From Palsa-601 sp963801185 (GTDB lineage Bacteria; Actinomycetota; Acidimicrobiia; Acidimicrobiales; Bog-793), in assembly GCA_963801185.1 (NCBI GenBank), contig CAWDDW010000001.1:682001-746000 (forward strand): DNA of 64,000 bases, read 5' to 3'. Below, piece by piece: positions 35,561-41,969 of the stretch. Within the stretch, counting starts at the first letter, position 1. Every line of letters starts with the position of its first letter. A model generated the notes under the pieces. That model was given only the letters and a program-made list of their open reading frames with translations. It was not told where the DNA came from and ran no database searches. The position numbers and the translations under genes were made by a program.

Positions 35561-36560
35561 ATGACCACCAAGACGACGCTTGCCTCTTTGACCAGTGCAA
35601 TCGTTACCGAGGCGGACGCCTACCGGTACTTTGAGAACCTGCGTTGGGGCGACTCCCCGATGTGCGCGCACTGCGACGGAGCCGACGTATACCTGATCGG
35701 TTGCGCCAACGGACTCAGCCGTAAGACACGGACCGGTAGCTACTCCCAGCGCCGCGTGTGGAAGTGCCGTGAGTGTGGTCGCCAGTTCTCCGTGATCACC
35801 GCGACCATCATGCAGGGCACCAAGGTCCCCGTCCGCATCTGGGCCATGGTCATCTTCGAGATGTGCGCCAGCAAGAACGGAACTGCTGCCAGGGAGATTG
35901 AGCGCAAGTACGGTGTCTGCCCCCGCACCGCGTGGTTCATGCTCCACCGCATCCGCGCAGCGATGGCTGGCGACGGGTTCGCAGTCCCGATGCAGGGCAC
36001 CATCGTCGCGGACGAGACCTACATCGGCGGAGACCCCGAGAACCGCCACGCGGCGCAGCGTGAACTGGACAAAATCACGCCCGTCAGGGTCGTGCCTGGT
36101 GCCAGAGGGAACGCCCACACGGACAAGACGCCAGTGTTCTCGCTGGTCAATGTCCACAACTGGCGAGGTCCGCTCGCAGGTGGTCCCCAACGTGACCGGG
36201 CACACGCTCCGCAAGGTCATCGCTGACCAGGTGAACATGAGCGCATCCGATCTGATGACCGACGAAGGGTCCTGGTACAAGCAGGTCGGCCGCGAGTTCG
36301 CCTCCCACGAGACGGTCAACCACTCGCACGGCGAGTACGTCCGTGGCACGATCACCACGAACAGGATCGAGGGCTACTTCGCCCAGCTCAAGCGGTCCAT
36401 CGACGGGACTCGCCACCACGTCAGCGAGGAGCACTTGCAGCGGTACCTCGGAGAGTTCGACTTCCGCTACTCGACGTGCCACGCCAGCGACTACGGGCGC
36501 ATGAAGATCCTCGCCTCTCGGATGGAGGGTCGGCTGAGCTACAAGCGGGTGACTGCGTAG
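35561..36560 (+). CDS. IS1595-family transposase of element A (frameshifted)
   Basis: Two-part transposase: an N-terminal zinc ribbon (MCAHCDG ... VWKCRECGRQFSV) and an ISXO2-like DDE domain. Catalytic region markers are IVADETYIGGDP (first Asp), LMTDEGSWYKQVG (second Asp) and NRIEGYFAQLKRSIDGTRHHVS (final acidic residue, here Glu or Asn/Glu). At 36157-36159 one extra A separates LVNV from TGEVRSQVV and breaks the frame. The homologue in element B is intact here. This family normally uses a single ORF, so programmed frameshifting is unlikely. Ends SYKRVTA. Confidence 0.85.
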
Positions 36561-36565
36561 GACGC

Positions 36566-37411
36566 TCATCCGGCCTTGTCCTGTAGCTCAAAGGCGACCG
36601 AGCCATCCAGTGCGAATTGCAGAACGGCGTGCTTGGTTTCGCGCTTGTCTCCGGTCCGGTTGTGGACCGTAATGTCGAACTCCACCCTTTGGCTGGCGGT
36701 GTTCGGCACGAGCGCTCGGCCGGGGTTGTGTTTGGCCGTTCCATAAACGGCGTCGGGTGTCCAGTCTACGGAACGCCAGAGTGGAGCGTAGGGTGTCATC
36801 ATCCAGAGGCTCAGCGGCTCGCGGAAGCAGAAGGCAACACAAAGTCGAGCTTCCTCATTCCGAACTAGGTGTTGCTCGCGGTTGATGGTGTCCTCCCATG
36901 CAATCGGGTGAGAGTACGTGGACACGTCACCGCCCGGAAAGTCCTTGAATGCAGCGCCAGTCATGGTGCCAAACTCGGCCGAGAACTCGGCCGGTGGTCC
37001 GAAGTTCGTCACCTTCACCAGGATGATGGTCCGTCCTCGAAAGGCTCCCCCCACATAGGCGTCAGTGATGTTCGGGATGAACTCTGGAACCAACTGCGCG
37101 ATCGCGAAATTGACGTGCTCCCGTTGATCCTTCTCGTATTGCAGCCTCCAAGTCGCAACAACGAACAAGATCAGTAGCAGACATGCGGCTCCGAAAAGCA
37201 GCCAGGGCAGATCATGGCCCAGGTGATACTTCCGAACGAAGTAGATCAGAGCGCCGATGGCCCCTGCGACAGAGAGTCCGAACAGCCAGTTAGCAGCGAC
37301 ACCAGCTCTTTTCACTGGGTCCGCCGCCAGTACGATGCCGCGCCAGAGGCTGACCCACAAGCTGGGTGGCTTCGGTATGTCTGGTCCCAGCCGTCGGTCG
37401 TCCGTGGACAT
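36566..37411 (-). CDS. Two-helix membrane protein, passenger of element A
   Basis: 281 residues. A short cytoplasmic N-terminus, two hydrophobic helices (about 42-60 and 68-88: NWLFGLSVAGAIGALIYFVR and LPWLLFGAACLLLILFVVATW), and a 190-residue soluble domain. That domain is beta-rich with VKVTNFGPPAEFSAEF and FDITVHNRTGDKRE, like Ig-type domains fused to membrane anchors. Not a known transposition protein. It follows the small acidic gene by 10 bp and ends 5 bp from the transposase stop. The cargo gene of element B at 40255 has the same architecture with little sequence likeness. Confidence 0.65.
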   Translation of the reverse strand: MSTDDRRLGPDIPKPPSLWVSLWRGIVLAADPVKRAGVAANWLFGLSVAGAIGALIYFVRKYHLGHDLPWLLFGAACLLLILFVVATWRLQYEKDQREHVNFAIAQLVPEFIPNITDAYVGGAFRGRTIILVKVTNFGPPAEFSAEFGTMTGAAFKDFPGGDVSTYSHPIAWEDTINREQHLVRNEEARLCVAFCFREPLSLWMMTPYAPLWRSVDWTPDAVYGTAKHNPGRALVPNTASQRVEFDITVHNRTGDKRETKHAVLQFALDGSVAFELQDKAG

Positions 37412-37421
37412 GCCGTTGAGC

Positions 37422-37568
37422 CTAGATTTCTGGCTCTTCCTCGTCCTCTGGCCCCTCTGCTACCTCGTCGGCGCCCTCGCCACCCAGTAGGCGTTTCAGG
37501 ACGTCCTCGGCCTCCAGAGGGAACAGAGAGACGCGCTCGTCGGGGTCGTAGCCCTCGGTGTTGGTCAT
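37422..37568 (-). CDS. Small acidic passenger protein of element A
   Basis: 48 residues: NTEGYDPDERVSLFPLEAED, then VLKRLLGGEGADEVAEG and an acidic tail EDEEEPEI. GGGAGGG stands close before the ATG, a strong ribosome site. The pattern DxxV-x(4)-LExED-x-L-x-x-LLG followed by an acidic tail recurs in the 43-residue protein of element B, which argues that both are real genes and related. Unknown function; size and charge suggest an antitoxin-like or DNA-mimic protein, as inference only. Confidence 0.6.
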   Translation of the reverse strand: MTNTEGYDPDERVSLFPLEAEDVLKRLLGGEGADEVAEGPEDEEEPEI

Positions 37569-37629
37569 GGCCCTCCCAGTGTAGCGATAGCGCCAGAAGT
37601 GCAGGTAGAGGCCCAGATTTCGAGGGCTT

Positions 37630-37653
37630 GATTTTGTCAGCGCACACAGCCCC
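37630..37653 (-). repeat. Right terminal inverted repeat of element A
   Basis: 24 bp, exact reverse complement of 34714-34737. Confidence 0.88.
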
Positions 37654-37661
37654 CATTCCAG
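37654..37661. repeat. Shared 8-bp target duplication CATTCCAG between elements A and B
   Basis: Identical 8-mers stand at 34706-34713, 37654-37661 and 40960-40967. The middle one serves as the right duplication of A and the left duplication of B. Confidence 0.85.
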
Positions 37662-37687
37662 GGTGCTGTTGTACTTGACAAACCATA
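37662..37687 (+). repeat. Left terminal inverted repeat of element B
   Basis: About 22 of 26 bases match the reverse complement of 40934-40959. Shares the GG-x-GCTGT...TGACA pattern with the ends of A. Confidence 0.8.
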
Positions 37688-37709
37688 ACGGTCGGCGCAT
37701 ACTGAATAC

Positions 37710-38972
37710 ATGACAAACCTCAGCCTCCCGAAGCTGGCAGCGAAGATCCCCGACGAGCACGCTGCGTACCTCTACCTTGAGGGCCTTCGCTGGGCCAAGG
37801 GCGTCGTTTGCCCGCACTGTGGCAGCATCGACAGCGCCACCTTCCTCAAGCCTCGCAATGAGGCCGGAGCTGGCAAGGGCCGCGAGACTCGCACGGGCAC
37901 CATGTCTCAGCGCCGCGTGTGGAAGTGCCGTGCTTGCAGGAAGCAGTTCAGCGTCCTGACGGGAACGATCTTTCACGGCTCCAAGGTGCCGGTCCGTACC
38001 TGGGTGCTGGTGACCGCTCAGATGTGTGCCAGCAAGAACGGCATGGCTGCTCGCGAGGTCGAGCGGCTGTACGGACTGACTCCCAAGACCGCCTGGTTCG
38101 TCACCCACCGGATCAGGGAGGCCATGAAGCAGAACGCTCCGACCTCGCTGCTGGTCGGGACGATCGCGAGCGACGAGACGTGGTTTGGTGGCGATCCCAT
38201 CAACCGCCACGCAGCCGACAAGGACTTGAGCAAGATGACACCGGTCAAGGTCGTTCCCGGCGTGAAGCGCTCCAACGGCATGACCGACAAGACTCCGATC
38301 CTGTCCCTGGTCAACATCGAGACTGGCGAGATTCGCTCCCGCGTCGTCAATGAGGTGACGGGCAAGTCGCTCCGCAAGGTCATCGCCGAGCAGGTGGACA
38401 TGGACGATTCCGTGCTCTACACGGACGAGGGTTCCTGGTATCGCCAACTCGGGCAGGAGTTCGCCAGCCACCAGATGGTCAACCACTCCGAAGGCGAGTA
38501 CGTGCGAGGCCCTGTGACCATCAACCGCCTTGAGGGCTACTTCGCTCAGCTCAAGAGGTCACTCGACGGGACGCACCACCACGTCAGCCGCGAGCACCTG
38601 CCGCGGTACCTAGCAGAGTTTGATTTTCGCTACTCAACTTGTGGCATGACCGATGGCGAACGGATGAATGTGCTCATGGGCCGTGCTGCTGGGCGCAGGC
38701 TGTCCTACAAGACGTGCAGGTGGGCCCGAGTTACTTACACTGATGGCATTCTCCTATTCTGGAGGGATCATGCCAAAGGCAAACCAGTACCCACCAGCAC
38801 CGCGGGTGAAGCGAACGGGCGCGGCACGGCCAGCGAAGCAAACGGTCGCGGAGGTCACCTGGCCTTCCGACATCGCGGCAGTGACTTACGCCAACATCGT
38901 CGGCGTAAGTCAGACACCTTGGGATATCACGGTGTTTGTTGGACAAATCACTACCCCGTTGCAGCCGTTTAA
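37710..38972 (+). CDS. IS1595-family transposase of element B
   Basis: The N-terminal zinc ribbon is VCPHCGS ... VWKCRACRKQFSV. The DDE domain shows IASDETWFGGDP, LYTDEGSWYRQLG and NRLEGYFAQLKRSLDGTHHHVS, with RYLAEFDFRYSTC near the end. Sequence is closely parallel to the transposase of A, which has the frameshift that this copy lacks. The conserved protein ends at GRRLSYKT (about base 38718). The frame then stays open for another 80 residues, overlapping the next gene in a different frame. The tail is probably a missing natural stop or a late one-base error. Confidence 0.87.
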   Translation: MTNLSLPKLAAKIPDEHAAYLYLEGLRWAKGVVCPHCGSIDSATFLKPRNEAGAGKGRETRTGTMSQRRVWKCRACRKQFSVLTGTIFHGSKVPVRTWVLVTAQMCASKNGMAAREVERLYGLTPKTAWFVTHRIREAMKQNAPTSLLVGTIASDETWFGGDPINRHAADKDLSKMTPVKVVPGVKRSNGMTDKTPILSLVNIETGEIRSRVVNEVTGKSLRKVIAEQVDMDDSVLYTDEGSWYRQLGQEFASHQMVNHSEGEYVRGPVTINRLEGYFAQLKRSLDGTHHHVSREHLPRYLAEFDFRYSTCGMTDGERMNVLMGRAAGRRLSYKTCRWARVTYTDGILLFWRDHAKGKPVPTSTAGEANGRGTASEANGRGGHLAFRHRGSDLRQHRRRKSDTLGYHGVCWTNHYPVAAV

Positions 38973-39144
38973 CCAACCAATACCAGACAGACTCTATCTG
39001 AGTGTTGAACACCCGCTTGGCATCCGCTTTGCTCCAGCGGCTGCCCTTCAGTTGCGCGACTTCCTCAATGATCACTTGGCTAACTTCGAAGCATCTCAAG
39101 GGCCTATTACGCCAGTGCCACACCAGGGTGCGCCGCCACAATGA
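38770..39144 (+). CDS. DUF3467-like passenger protein of element B
   Basis: 124 residues, ATG with GGAGGG directly upstream. The sequence VTYANIVGVSQTPWDITVFVGQI, then RLYLSVEHPLGIRFAPAAALQLRDFLNDHLANFE and GPI follows the order of DUF3467 proteins (YAN-x-V-x-V-x-x-S-x-WD-F-x-x-x-F-G). The N-terminal 35 residues are a basic Pro/Ala-rich tail. Function unknown. It overlaps the transposase reading frame tail and its stop overlaps the next ATG (ATGA). First of four short genes likely translated together. Confidence 0.65.
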   Translation: MPKANQYPPAPRVKRTGAARPAKQTVAEVTWPSDIAAVTYANIVGVSQTPWDITVFVGQITTPLQPFNQPIPDRLYLSVEHPLGIRFAPAAALQLRDFLNDHLANFEASQGPITPVPHQGAPPQ

Positions 39145-39572
39145 ACGACATCGTGATCGCAACGCCGACAGAGTCGCACATTCCAGGCTGGGCCGCGATC
39201 TATCCATCCGTTGTTACACAGGTGATCCAAGTCTCGCCATCTGTGGAGGAGTTGGTAACAATCAACGTTAGTTATCAAGCGGAGTCGATCACTTGGTCCG
39301 TTCCCTCTGCGTTACTAGAACGACTCGCTGCAATGATTCCCGACGACGGCCATCGAATCGCGACCTTTATCCTGGAGCGCGACGATGACGGGCGTCTGAT
39401 TTTTGGGGACATCGAAGGTATCGCCTTTGGTCTAGGAGCCGACGTTGAAGCTGCGTTTCATACATGGGCAGAGAACGCTCGCGACCTTTTGGACGGTCTT
39501 CTGAGCGAGGGTGACCGCCTTACGCCGCGTCTAGTCGCGCGCTGTCAGATACTTGACGACATACTGAGTTGA
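39141..39572 (+). CDS. Hypothetical passenger protein of element B
   Basis: 143 residues; ATG overlaps the preceding stop. Not recognised. The first 60 residues look beta-rich (VVTQVIQVSPSVEELVTINVSYQAESITWSV); the rest is helical and acidic (GADVEAAFHTWAENARDLLDGLL). Base composition is less GC-rich than the chromosome. Position between a DUF3467-like and a HicA-like gene suggests a shared module, role unknown. Confidence 0.55.
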   Translation: MNDIVIATPTESHIPGWAAIYPSVVTQVIQVSPSVEELVTINVSYQAESITWSVPSALLERLAAMIPDDGHRIATFILERDDDGRLIFGDIEGIAFGLGADVEAAFHTWAENARDLLDGLLSEGDRLTPRLVARCQILDDILS

Positions 39573-39573
39573 C

Positions 39574-39894
39574 GTGCCGCTGAAGCCAGGCGACGTTCGT
39601 CGCAAATTGAAGTCCAAGTTCAAGTTCAAGGATTGCGGCGGCACGAACCACGACCGGTTTAAACTGTGGATCGATAATGTCCTGGTGTCTTACGTGGACA
39701 TTGATAGAACGACGGACGATTTGGGAGACGACCTAGTCAAGTTCATGGCGCATCAAGCGGGCGTGAGACCAAGGCAATTTAGAGAGATGATTCAATGCAC
39801 CATTAGCCGAGCACAGTACGAATCGTACTTACTCGCTCCAGTTGCGCCGTCAGATGGACATCGCACTGTCGGACCTGGCACTGAATCTCCCTAG
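39574..39894 (+). CDS. HicA-like small protein (passenger of element B)
   Basis: 106 residues, GTG one base after the previous stop. The N-terminal LKPGDVRRKLKSKFKFKDCGGTNHDRFKLWIDNVLVSYVDI resembles the HicA double-stranded-RNA-binding-like fold. There the conserved His follows Gly-Gly/Ser (here GGTNHDRF). The C-terminal half (GDDLVKFMAHQAGVRPRQFREMIQCTISRAQYESYL) matches a widespread extended version. HicA proteins are mRNA-cleaving toxins, but this longer form is uncharacterised. No HicB is seen; the small acidic protein downstream is the only candidate partner. Confidence 0.55.
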   Translation: MPLKPGDVRRKLKSKFKFKDCGGTNHDRFKLWIDNVLVSYVDIDRTTDDLGDDLVKFMAHQAGVRPRQFREMIQCTISRAQYESYLLAPVAPSDGHRTVGPGTESP

Positions 39895-39909
39895 GGTTAG
39901 GAGATGGAC

Positions 39910-40041
39910 ATGCGTGACATGGACGATCCGGTCAACATCGACATGGAGCCGGAGGACGCGTTGCGCGTCCTGCTCGGCTCGCCTCCGCTCAGCCCAGCCG
40001 AGACAGTCGAGCCGGGTGACGAGGACGCTGACGACAAATGA
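39910..40041 (+). CDS. Small acidic passenger protein of element B
   Basis: 43 residues: RDMDDPVNIDMEPEDALRVL, LGSPPLSPAETVEPG and an acidic end DEDADDK. ATG 39910 is chosen because GGAG lies six bases upstream; an ATG six bases earlier is also in frame. The DxPVNIDxEPEDALRxLLG core parallels DERVSLFPLEAEDVLKRLLGG in element A. Follows the HicA-like gene by 15 bp. Function unknown; antitoxin or DNA-mimic are guesses. Confidence 0.6.
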   Translation: MRDMDDPVNIDMEPEDALRVLLGSPPLSPAETVEPGDEDADDK

Positions 40042-40102
40042 CAGCGTTGTGATTTCCGACCGCTAGCCTTACTTCCCTTAGCAAGAAGGGAGGTAACCAA
40101 CA

Positions 40103-40210
40103 ATGGTACGTACTGCCGTAGCGGCAGGCGACGATGATCGCTTCCGCAAGATGATCGTTGTGATCGGGCTGGCAGTAGCCCTGATGCGCGCTTACCGCGA
40201 GTTCTTCTAG
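40103..40210 (+). CDS. 35-residue single-helix protein of element B
   Basis: VRTAVAAGDDDRFRKMIVVIGLAVALMRAYREFF-type peptide: charged start, one hydrophobic segment (MIVVIGLAVALM) and a short basic/aromatic end. The AAGGGAGGT box eight bases before the ATG is one of the best ribosome sites in the block, which supports translation. Could be a small membrane peptide toxin or regulator; no homologue recognised. Confidence 0.5.
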   Translation: MVRTAVAAGDDDRFRKMIVVIGLAVALMRAYREFF

Positions 40211-40254
40211 AACTTGCCAGCACCCGGATTGTGGGTTGTACGTAGAGGCGTGAC

Positions 40255-40902
40255 CTACGCTCCGGTGCGTTCTCCCTCCTCGTCGTCCTCATCCTCCTGG
40301 GCCGTTGGGTCGAACGGCACAGTCTCCGTGAACGTCACGGCTACCGAATGAACATGGTTGTCCTGGTCGAGCAGCTCTAGTACGTCATCGAACGTTCCCG
40401 TCCCCACGAGTTCTGACGGCAGCGGGATGTTGAACCACCAATGGATCACGGCCGTTTCCCCATCGGGTATGTACGACAACGGTCCTCCACTCAGATTTCC
40501 ATACTCGCTCACGTCCACGTTGATCGACGTGAGGTGCCTCCTTCGCAACCGACCCTGGAACACGATGAGAGGTTGTCCTGTGTGGTTCGTCACGAGCGCT
40601 CGCAAGAGCAGCCCGACTGAGGGCGGAACTGCGTCTGACGCTGCCTGAAAGTGGCAGCGCTCAGGGAGGATGACCACAGGTTGTGGGCGCGTCAGCGCGT
40701 AGGCCAAGCCAGGTATCGCGAGCAGCCCGGTAAGTCCGGCAGCGAAGGCGATCAAGGCATCGGTTGACATGTGAGCGAAGGCGCTTATCAACCCAGCTCC
40801 GACAGTGCCAGCGGAAATCGCAGTCCCCACGACAGCGAACACGCGATAGGCGGGGCGCCCTTCGATGCGGGACAACGACGGCGGGAGCCTCGGAAGGCGC
40901 AT
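40255..40902 (-). CDS. Two-helix membrane protein, passenger of element B
   Basis: 215 residues. Two N-terminal hydrophobic helices (VFAVVGTAISAGTVGAGLISAFA and ALIAFAAGLTGLLAIPGLAYAL) precede a 140-residue beta-rich domain (LLLRALVTNHTGQPLIVFQGRLRR). That domain ends in an acidic tail EDEDDEEGE. Same layout as the 281-residue protein of element A: two helices, then an Ig-like soluble domain, with the gene pointing away from the right end. Function unknown. Confidence 0.65.
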   Translation of the reverse strand: MRLPRLPPSLSRIEGRPAYRVFAVVGTAISAGTVGAGLISAFAHMSTDALIAFAAGLTGLLAIPGLAYALTRPQPVVILPERCHFQAASDAVPPSVGLLLRALVTNHTGQPLIVFQGRLRRRHLTSINVDVSEYGNLSGGPLSYIPDGETAVIHWWFNIPLPSELVGTGTFDDVLELLDQDNHVHSVAVTFTETVPFDPTAQEDEDDEEGERTGA

Positions 40903-40933
40903 CCAACCAGCGTACGCCTTGAACCGGGATATC

Positions 40934-40959
40934 TATGGTTTGTCACGTCACACAGCACC
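40934..40959 (-). repeat. Right terminal inverted repeat of element B
   Basis: Imperfect 26-bp partner of 37662-37687; followed directly by CATTCCAG at 40960-40967. Confidence 0.8.
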
Positions 40960-40967
40960 CATTCCAG

Positions 40968-41638
40968 GGCCGTTGCGCTGACCCAGTGCCGCGTCAGCCA
41001 ACGTTTGAGCTGTTCGCCGTAGCTGTCGACTCGGTGGGACAGAATGACCCCATGGCTGCGACTGTGTCCTCTTGGATCACGCCTAAGGCCGTCAAGGGTG
41101 TGCAAAGCCCTATCGCTGGGCGCGGACTTATGGCCACCGAAGCGATCCAAGAGGGCGAGGTCGTCGCAGTCAAAGGGGGCCATGTCGTCACGACCGAGGC
41201 TCTCAAGGGGCTGCCCGAGCCGTTGAGGAACTCTGAGGTTCAGATTGCCGATGGCCTCCACCTCGTTGCGACCAGCGAAGACGAGTACGAGGCGGTCATG
41301 CTCTTCATCAACCACTCCTGTGAACCGAACGTGGGTCTTGGCGGAAACGTTTTGTTGGTCGCGATGCGCGACATTGAGCCCGGTGAGGAGCTCACGACTG
41401 ACTACGCGCTCTTCGACGACTACGCCGGGTCGATGGACTGCCACTGCGGCCATGCCGCATGCAGGCACCGCATCGACGGCCAAGACTGGCGGCGACCCGA
41501 CCTTCAGGAGAAGTACCGTGGCTACTTCTCCTGGTACCTCGCAAGGAAGATGTAGTTTTTCGCACCTCCGATCGGCCAACAGCCCTCCCCGAAGAGGGCA
41601 AACGTTGGCTGACGGGGCACTAGGTCAGCGCAACGCTG
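40968..41638 (+). mobile_element. Element C: small transposase-less unit with IS1595-like ends carrying a SET gene
   Basis: The left end starts right after CATTCCAG: GGCCGTTGCGCTGACC, continuing GCGTCAGCCAACGTTTG. At the other end (41601-41635) the inverted counterpart AACGTTGGCTGAC ... GGTCAGCGCAACG is present. The two pair over about 40 bases with a few mismatches; the outermost three to four bases differ. No matching 8-bp duplication follows on the right, so that end may have been rearranged. The only gene inside is the SET-domain gene, so the unit would depend on a transposase supplied in trans. Confidence 0.65.
41052..41555 (+). CDS. SET-domain methyltransferase-like protein (sole cargo of element C)
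   Basis: 167 residues from ATG 41052. The SET core is complete: SPIAGRGLMATEAIQEGEVV (AdoMet GxG), LFINHSCEPNVGLGG (NHSCxPN), DIEPGEELTTDYALFDD (GEELTxDY). A post-SET-like Cys cluster MDCHCGHAACRHRI follows. SET enzymes methylate lysines using S-adenosylmethionine. Bacterial ones act on few known targets such as ribosomal or nucleoid proteins. Both catalytic Tyr/Asn sites look preserved, so an active enzyme is likely; its target is unknown. Weak ribosome site. Confidence 0.85.
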   Translation: MAATVSSWITPKAVKGVQSPIAGRGLMATEAIQEGEVVAVKGGHVVTTEALKGLPEPLRNSEVQIADGLHLVATSEDEYEAVMLFINHSCEPNVGLGGNVLLVAMRDIEPGEELTTDYALFDDYAGSMDCHCGHAACRHRIDGQDWRRPDLQEKYRGYFSWYLARKM

Positions 41639-41668
41639 TCAGGAAATACAACGGACATACACAGAACA

Positions 41669-41690
41669 CCCCGACACCGTCACGTTCCAG
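41669..41690 (+). repeat. 22-bp direct repeat, right copy
   Basis: Matches 34692-34713 with one A-to-G change. Followed by GGCCGTTGCGC (41691-41701), identical to the first 11 bases of element C, as if a second copy of the C end had been cut off here. Confidence 0.7.
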
Positions 41691-41748
41691 GGCCGTTGCG
41701 CCCGGCCTGTCCTACCTGGGCGGAGTTTCGATGATCCGGAGTTTCGGG

Positions 41749-41821
41749 TGGGCCGTAGAGGACTCGAACCTCTGACCCCCTGCGCGTCATGCAGGTGCGC
41801 TACCAACTGCGCCAACGGCCC
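41749..41821 (-). tRNA. tRNA-Val (anticodon GAC)
   Basis: The minus strand folds into a full cloverleaf. Acceptor GGGCCGT pairs with ACGGCCC, D-stem GCGC/GCGC, anticodon stem CCTGC/GCAGG with loop ATGACGC (anticodon GAC), and T-stem AGAGG/CCTCT with loop TTCGAGT. Discriminator A; CCA is not encoded. It lies 59 bp from the right direct repeat of the mobile block, a common kind of island border. Confidence 0.9.
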
Positions 41822-41969
41822 GTGAGCAGACGAATCTACCACCGTGCCCGCTCGGCGGGTCGTGCGTCCCTCTCGACGACGCCGTGTGCGCCAGCCCGGC
41901 CAACGGCCAGTGCCCTGTCTTCGCGCCCCGCCGCAACGCCGCCCCGAGCGCCAAGTAGATTCCGCAGTC

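Larger units (their letters stand above)
34714..37653 (+). mobile_element. Element A: IS1595-family transposon with passenger genes (2,940 bp)
   Basis: The ends are 24-bp perfect inverted repeats (34714-34737 and 37630-37653; outer part GGGGCTGTGTGCGCTGAC). The element is flanked by an 8-bp direct repeat CATTCCAG (34706-34713 and 37654-37661), the duplication length typical for IS1595. Inside, left to right: a hairpin, a DUF3892 gene, an unknown minus-strand gene, the transposase, a 2-TM protein and a small acidic protein (both minus). The transposase has one frameshift, so the copy may not move by itself. It directly abuts element B, sharing one CATTCCAG. Confidence 0.88.
37662..40959 (+). 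mobile_element. Element B: IS1595-family transposon with passenger genes (3,298 bp)
   Basis: Imperfect inverted repeats of about 26 bp: left 37662-37687 begins GGTGCTGTTGTACTTGACAA, right 40934-40959 reads inward GGTGCTGTGTGACGTGACAA. Both are flanked by CATTCCAG. Contents: transposase, a DUF3467-like gene, an unknown gene, a HicA-like gene, a small acidic gene and a small TM gene (all plus), then a 2-TM protein (minus). The ORF for the transposase is not interrupted. The cargo part at 38.9-39.9 kb is visibly less GC-rich than the flanking chromosome. Confidence 0.87.

Noticed and set aside
36151..36165. Programmed frameshift in transposase A
   Set aside because: The family uses a single ORF, the close copy in element B has none, and no slippery heptamer or pseudoknot is present; a simple extra A explains it.
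40968..41821. GGCCGTTG shared by the C element end and the 5' end of tRNA-Val as an integrase-type attachment core
   Set aside because: Only 8-9 bases match, the orientation is inverted, no tyrosine recombinase gene is present, and the DDE-type transposases explain the insertions.
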